A stretch of 24,597 nt of DNA from LMUY01 sp964657445 (GTDB lineage: Bacteria > Pseudomonadota > Alphaproteobacteria > Acetobacterales > Acetobacteraceae). Below the pieces are notes generated by a model. That model saw only the letters and a list, made by a program, of their open reading frames with translations, was not told where the DNA came from and made no database searches. The stretch spans positions 1 through 24,597 of the forward strand of contig CAZZVB010000038.1 of NCBI GenBank assembly GCA_964657445.1, given 5' to 3'. Below are positions 21,707-24,597 of the stretch, piece by piece (positions within the stretch are counted from its first letter, which is position 1; each line of letters starts with the position of its first letter). The position numbers were made by a program, and so were the translations under genes.

Positions 21707-22311
21707 CACTTGGCTGGGGCGGGCTGCGCCCCCGCTGCTATGCCTGCCCGGACGTCCGCGAGCCCGAGCTGGCTGGGCGGCACGAAGCGTGGAGCGTCTG
21801 GCGGCTGCGGCAGTTGGAAGGCCGGCACGGCCACCGTGCTGGACGCCGCGGCAGGCGATGCGGCGGAGAAGCGCGGACGCACCGCGTACGAGCCGTCCGG
21901 ACCCAGCAGCGTCACGTCGTTGCCCGTGATCCCGGTGACCCGGTACGCGCCCACCTGGTCGCCTTCCCGCACCACGGCGCTGTGCGCTGCGCCCTCGCCG
22001 GAAAAGATCGCCCGCCGGTCGCCGCCGACGACCAGGATGCCGGTCAAGTGCGGCAGCGATTGGTTTTCCGTCGCGGCGGCGGCCTGGGCGGGGTCGGGCC
22101 GGCGGTCACGCGCAAAGAGCGGGCGGGCCAGCACCACCGCCACATCGTCGCTGCGGTCCAGCGGCACAGCCGGTCCTGCAGCCGCCTCGGCAAGCCGGGG
22201 CGGCGGCGTGCGCGGCCCCGGGGCGGCCGGCGCCGATGCCAGCTCGGCCACGATGACGGCGGCCAGCGCCGCTGCCGCGCCGGCCAGCCAGGGCAAAGGC
22301 CGCACGCTCAT
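21706..22311 (-). CDS. Type II secretion inner-membrane protein, GspC/GspN type
   Basis: A 201-residue bitopic protein: one N-terminal membrane segment (WLAGAAAALAAVIVAELA, about 8-25), a Pro/Ala-rich linker, then a periplasmic domain resembling the GspC homology region, with VVLARPLFARDRRP, LTGILVVGGDRRAIF and VVREGDQVGAYRVTGITG. GspC links the inner-membrane platform to the GspD secretin; in Acetobacteraceae-type operons this short form is usually called GspN. The Pro-rich C-terminus has no PDZ domain. Overlaps gspM by ATGA upstream and gspK downstream. Confidence 0.75.
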   Translation of the reverse strand: MSVRPLPWLAGAAAALAAVIVAELASAPAAPGPRTPPPRLAEAAAGPAVPLDRSDDVAVVLARPLFARDRRPDPAQAAAATENQSLPHLTGILVVGGDRRAIFSGEGAAHSAVVREGDQVGAYRVTGITGNDVTLLGPDGSYAVRPRFSAASPAAASSTVAVPAFQLPQPPDAPRFVPPSQLGLADVRAGIAAGAQPAPAK

Positions 22312-22883
22312 TTCGTCCCTGCAGGGTTGAACGCGATGACGGTGAACCCGGCGTTGAGCGGGCGCGCACTTCCCGTCGCCAGCGACACCGATGAGTTGAG
22401 CTGCAGATCATCGACCAGCATCGGCGGTGACGCCTGGCCGATGGCGGAGAGCAGGCGGACCAGCGGAAGCCAAGGTCCGGTGACCGACAGGCGCAGGCGG
22501 ATGCGGCGGAACGCGCCAACCGGCTCGGCCGGCAGCGCCTCGGCGCTGGAGATGCGGACGCCGGCGCGCTCGGCCATTTCCTGCAGGCGCTGCTGCAGCG
22601 TGGCGGCGGCGATGCCCTCGGTGGCGCCCTCCAGCACGGCCGCCTGGGGTTCGGCGGCGCTGTCCTGCGCCTGGCGCATCAGCTCCGGCGCGGTCGCCGC
22701 GACGGCTTCCATGCGCGATGCGAGCACCTGCCGCTGACGCAGGAATTCGGCGCGGTCCGCGTACCAGCCCAGCAGGGGTGACACCAACGCGAACCACAGC
22801 AGCACGACGCCGATGAGCGTGATCCCGCTTGCCAGGACCTGGCCGCGCCGGCCGGTGGGCAGGGTGGATACCGCGCCGCTCAT
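22308..22883 (-). CDS. gspM: Type II secretion protein GspM
   Basis: A 191-residue bitopic platform protein: cytoplasmic N-terminus, one membrane segment (ITLIGVVLLWFALVSPLLGW, about 21-40), a coiled-coil stretch, and a periplasmic ferredoxin-like domain (RIRLRLSVTGPWLPLVRLLSAI). GspM stabilises GspL in the inner-membrane platform. ATG 22883 overlaps the gspL stop as ATGA, and its own stop overlaps the next gene the same way, so the operon is tightly coupled. Confidence 0.85.
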   Translation of the reverse strand: MSGAVSTLPTGRRGQVLASGITLIGVVLLWFALVSPLLGWYADRAEFLRQRQVLASRMEAVAATAPELMRQAQDSAAEPQAAVLEGATEGIAAATLQQRLQEMAERAGVRISSAEALPAEPVGAFRRIRLRLSVTGPWLPLVRLLSAIGQASPPMLVDDLQLNSSVSLATGSARPLNAGFTVIAFNPAGTK

Positions 22884-23905
22884 GGCTTGGGTCCGAGGTC
22901 GGCCTTGATGGTGAACTCGTCACCATGGTCGCCGACCATGCGCATGACCGGCGCCGCGAAGCTGGGGTTGACCAGCCCGGGCGCATCCGACAGCAGCCCG
23001 ATCAGCCGCACCGCCCCGTCCGACCGGCCGGTGAGCGTGAGGCTTCGCGCACGCATGGCGAATTCGGTCAGGTAGGTATCATCCGGCAGCGCCTGGGTGA
23101 CGGCGGCGAGTGCCGCAAGGGCGTCGCCAGTGCGCTGGCGTTCGGCGATGTAGATCTGCGCCCCGCTCGATGCGGCATTGACCCGGCGGCGCAGTGTTTC
23201 GACCGCGCTCACCTTGGGCTGGCTGGCCGCGATCCGCTGCTCCGCATCGTCCATCGCGCGTTGCTGCAGGACGAAGGGCAGCGCCACGGCGAGCACGGCC
23301 AATGCGCCGCAGCCCCACGCCATGATCGCCACGACGGGCCTGCGCGAACTGGCGCGCAGCCCCGGCGCAACCAGGCCGATCCGACGCGGCACACCGCCCG
23401 CTCCCGCAGCCTCCAGCCAGGCCGGCTTCAGGCCCAACCCGCTCACTGCCTGCAGCCAGGGCTGGACCGACGCCTTCGGCAGCATGGCGAGCCGCACCAG
23501 CAGCCGGCCCGCGGCCCGGTTCCGGCTGACGATGCGCCATGACCAGAAAAGGTCCTCCGCTTGGAACGGCGTCAGCCGATCCATCTCGTGCCGCAGCACG
23601 GCGCCGAGGTCGGCTTCCGCGGCGAGCGGCAGGCTGGCGTCCTGCTCCAGCAGCATGGCGGCCGGCACTTCGAGCACGACGGGACCGGCGGTCCGCACCC
23701 GGTCCAGCATGGCCCGCGCGTCGGCCTGGCCCTGCCGTAGCATGCCCAGGCGCGTGCGCACCCGGCGGCGCCGGGCCGTGACCTCAAACTCCGCCGGGGC
23801 GCCCGGCGTGACGCGGAGCAGCGCGGCGTCGTCTTCGGTCTGGCCGGCGGAGGGCAGCAGGCTGCGCATCTGCTGCGCCCACCATCTGACGGCTTCATCC
23901 AACAT
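22880..23905 (-). CDS. gspL: Type II secretion protein GspL (PilM/PilN-like)
   Basis: A 341-residue bitopic platform protein. The cytoplasmic, actin-like part shows the typical LRHEMDRLTPFQAEDLFWSW (about 104-123), which would contact the GspE ATPase. A membrane segment follows at about 190-213, then a PilN-like periplasmic domain (LPDDTYLTEFAMRARSLTLTG). The first in-frame ATG consistent with the fold is 23905; the frame is open further upstream but through the intergenic REP hairpin. Followed by gspM with an ATGA overlap. Confidence 0.85.
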   Translation of the reverse strand: MLDEAVRWWAQQMRSLLPSAGQTEDDAALLRVTPGAPAEFEVTARRRRVRTRLGMLRQGQADARAMLDRVRTAGPVVLEVPAAMLLEQDASLPLAAEADLGAVLRHEMDRLTPFQAEDLFWSWRIVSRNRAAGRLLVRLAMLPKASVQPWLQAVSGLGLKPAWLEAAGAGGVPRRIGLVAPGLRASSRRPVVAIMAWGCGALAVLAVALPFVLQQRAMDDAEQRIAASQPKVSAVETLRRRVNAASSGAQIYIAERQRTGDALAALAAVTQALPDDTYLTEFAMRARSLTLTGRSDGAVRLIGLLSDAPGLVNPSFAAPVMRMVGDHGDEFTIKADLGPKP

Positions 23906-23929
23906 GGCGGCGGCCCCGATCCCCCAACG

Positions 23930-23965
23930 GCATACACCGGCTTGCAGCCGGCGGATGCAGCCTAC
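23930..23965 (-). repeat. Second-type REP-like hairpin between gspJ and gspL
   Basis: Arms CCGGCT/AGCCGG (23937-23942, 23946-23951) around TGC, then after a symmetric 3-nt internal loop GCAT/ATGC (23930-23933, 23955-23958). A CTAC (23962-23965) gives a GTAG foot on the minus strand. Same layout as the 1604 and 5871 elements but a different stem. It interrupts the otherwise overlapping gsp operon and could weaken or uncouple expression downstream of gspJ. Confidence 0.6.
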
Positions 23966-23970
23966 CGAAC

Positions 23971-24588
23971 TTAACCATTCAAGCGCTTTCGCATAGGTTC
24001 GACGATGATGTCCGGCCATGCCGCACGGCCACCCGGCGGGAAGATCAGCCGTATCCGGATCAATGGCGGGAGCGTCCGCTCCGTCCAGGCGGCCAGCCAA
24101 CTCCCCTCGCCGCCCCAATAGCCGAACTCGACCCGTTGCACGCCGGGCAGCAAGGTCGCTTCCTGTGGCGCCGGGGATGGCGCGAGCGGCGTCGCGTGCA
24201 GATGCGGCGTCCAGCGCAGCACCAGCCGGCGATCGGCGGTGACCCCGATCGACACGTCGGCATCGCCGGAGAACAGGCCAGGGCTGGCGACGGCGAGGTT
24301 CGCGGTGAACCCGAGGCTGCTCGGCCCGGCCGCAAGGAATGGGGCGCTGGTGCTGGTGCCGGGATACGCCTGCTCGATCACGCGGCGCAGCAGCCGGTCG
24401 GCCGCATCCATGTCGCCGGCGCTGGCGATGGCGGCCGACTGGCGGTCGGCGATACGCAGCCCGAATTGCGACCCTTGCGCCAACCCGCCCAGCACCAAGG
24501 CGAGCACGACCAGCGCCACCAACACTTCCAGCAGGGTGAAGCCACGCTGCCGCGCGGTGATGCCCGCAACCTTACAGTCCGACTTCAT
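23971..24588 (-). CDS. gspJ: Type II secretion minor pseudopilin GspJ
   Basis: A 205-residue minor pseudopilin. Prepilin cleavage is expected at Gly16|Phe17 in RQRGFTLLEVLVALVVLALV, with Glu21 at +5. The C-terminal half has GspJ features: LLPGVQRVEFGYW and LPPLIRIRLIF near the end. GspJ is part of the tip complex with GspI and GspK. ATG 24588 is 9 bases from the window edge, so its ribosome site and any overlap with an upstream gspI cannot be judged. The next gene, gspL, is 65 bp downstream beyond a REP hairpin. Confidence 0.88.
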   Translation of the reverse strand: MKSDCKVAGITARQRGFTLLEVLVALVVLALVLGGLAQGSQFGLRIADRQSAAIASAGDMDAADRLLRRVIEQAYPGTSTSAPFLAAGPSSLGFTANLAVASPGLFSGDADVSIGVTADRRLVLRWTPHLHATPLAPSPAPQEATLLPGVQRVEFGYWGGEGSWLAAWTERTLPPLIRIRLIFPPGGRAAWPDIIVEPMRKRLNG

Positions 24589-24597
24589 GGCTCGGGC

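Noticed and set aside
1..24597. CRISPR arrays, tRNA/rRNA genes, insertion sequences and prophage genes
   Set aside because: Looked for regular direct repeats, transposase motifs and RNA signatures; none seen.

Overview
The window is about 24.6 kb of GC-rich DNA with short intergenic gaps and frequent 4-base start/stop overlaps. Gene content points to an alphaproteobacterium, most likely Acetobacteraceae or another Rhodospirillales. Supporting features are a DmeR/DmeF metal operon, a candidate sigma-EcfG (general stress) promoter, PAS-rich hybrid kinases beside a KaiC homologue, and a type II secretion operon of the J-L-M-N type. This placement is inference from gene content; no rRNA or tRNA is present to test it. 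A 100-N assembly gap lies inside the chemoreceptor gene, so this is draft sequence.

Layout, left to right. (1) 1-1584, minus: a Ni/Co efflux operon, RcnR-type sensor dmeR followed by CDF transporter dmeF (runs off the left edge), with a visible promoter and operator. (2) 1640-5340, minus: a GH3-family acyl-adenylating enzyme coupled to a penicillin-acylase-family Ntn hydrolase, with a divergent PaaI-type thioesterase at 5422-5853. (3) 5939-8532, minus: a hybrid sensor kinase translationally coupled to a photoactive yellow protein (PYP) homologue that keeps the chromophore cysteine. Upstream is a near-palindromic pair of candidate EcfG promoters. (4) 8793-12317, minus: a KaiC homologue and a second hybrid kinase, start and stop codons abutting. 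(5) 12465-18601: an exported beta-propeller protein, a soluble PAS chemoreceptor, a tandem universal stress protein, and a divergent phosphoketolase. (6) 18744-20457: a membrane-anchored HExxH protein resembling a polymorphic-toxin effector, a small overlapping ORF that may be its immunity protein, and a VirB1/IagB-like lytic transglycosylase. (7) 20445-24588: type II secretion genes, gspG on plus and gspJ-L-M-C/N-K on minus; gspK carries an in-frame TGA. RAYT-type REP palindromes sit at 1604, 5871-5932 and 23930.

How the parts may work together. Regions 3 and 4 form a compact light/time/stress sensory island: PYP-like photoreceptor, two hybrid kinases, KaiC and a possible general-stress promoter. 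Region 2 collects three acyl-transfer or acyl-hydrolysis enzymes and may be a small acyl-amide pathway. Region 6 looks like an orphan toxin-immunity pair. These three are the best candidates for undescribed biology; the rest is mostly recognisable.
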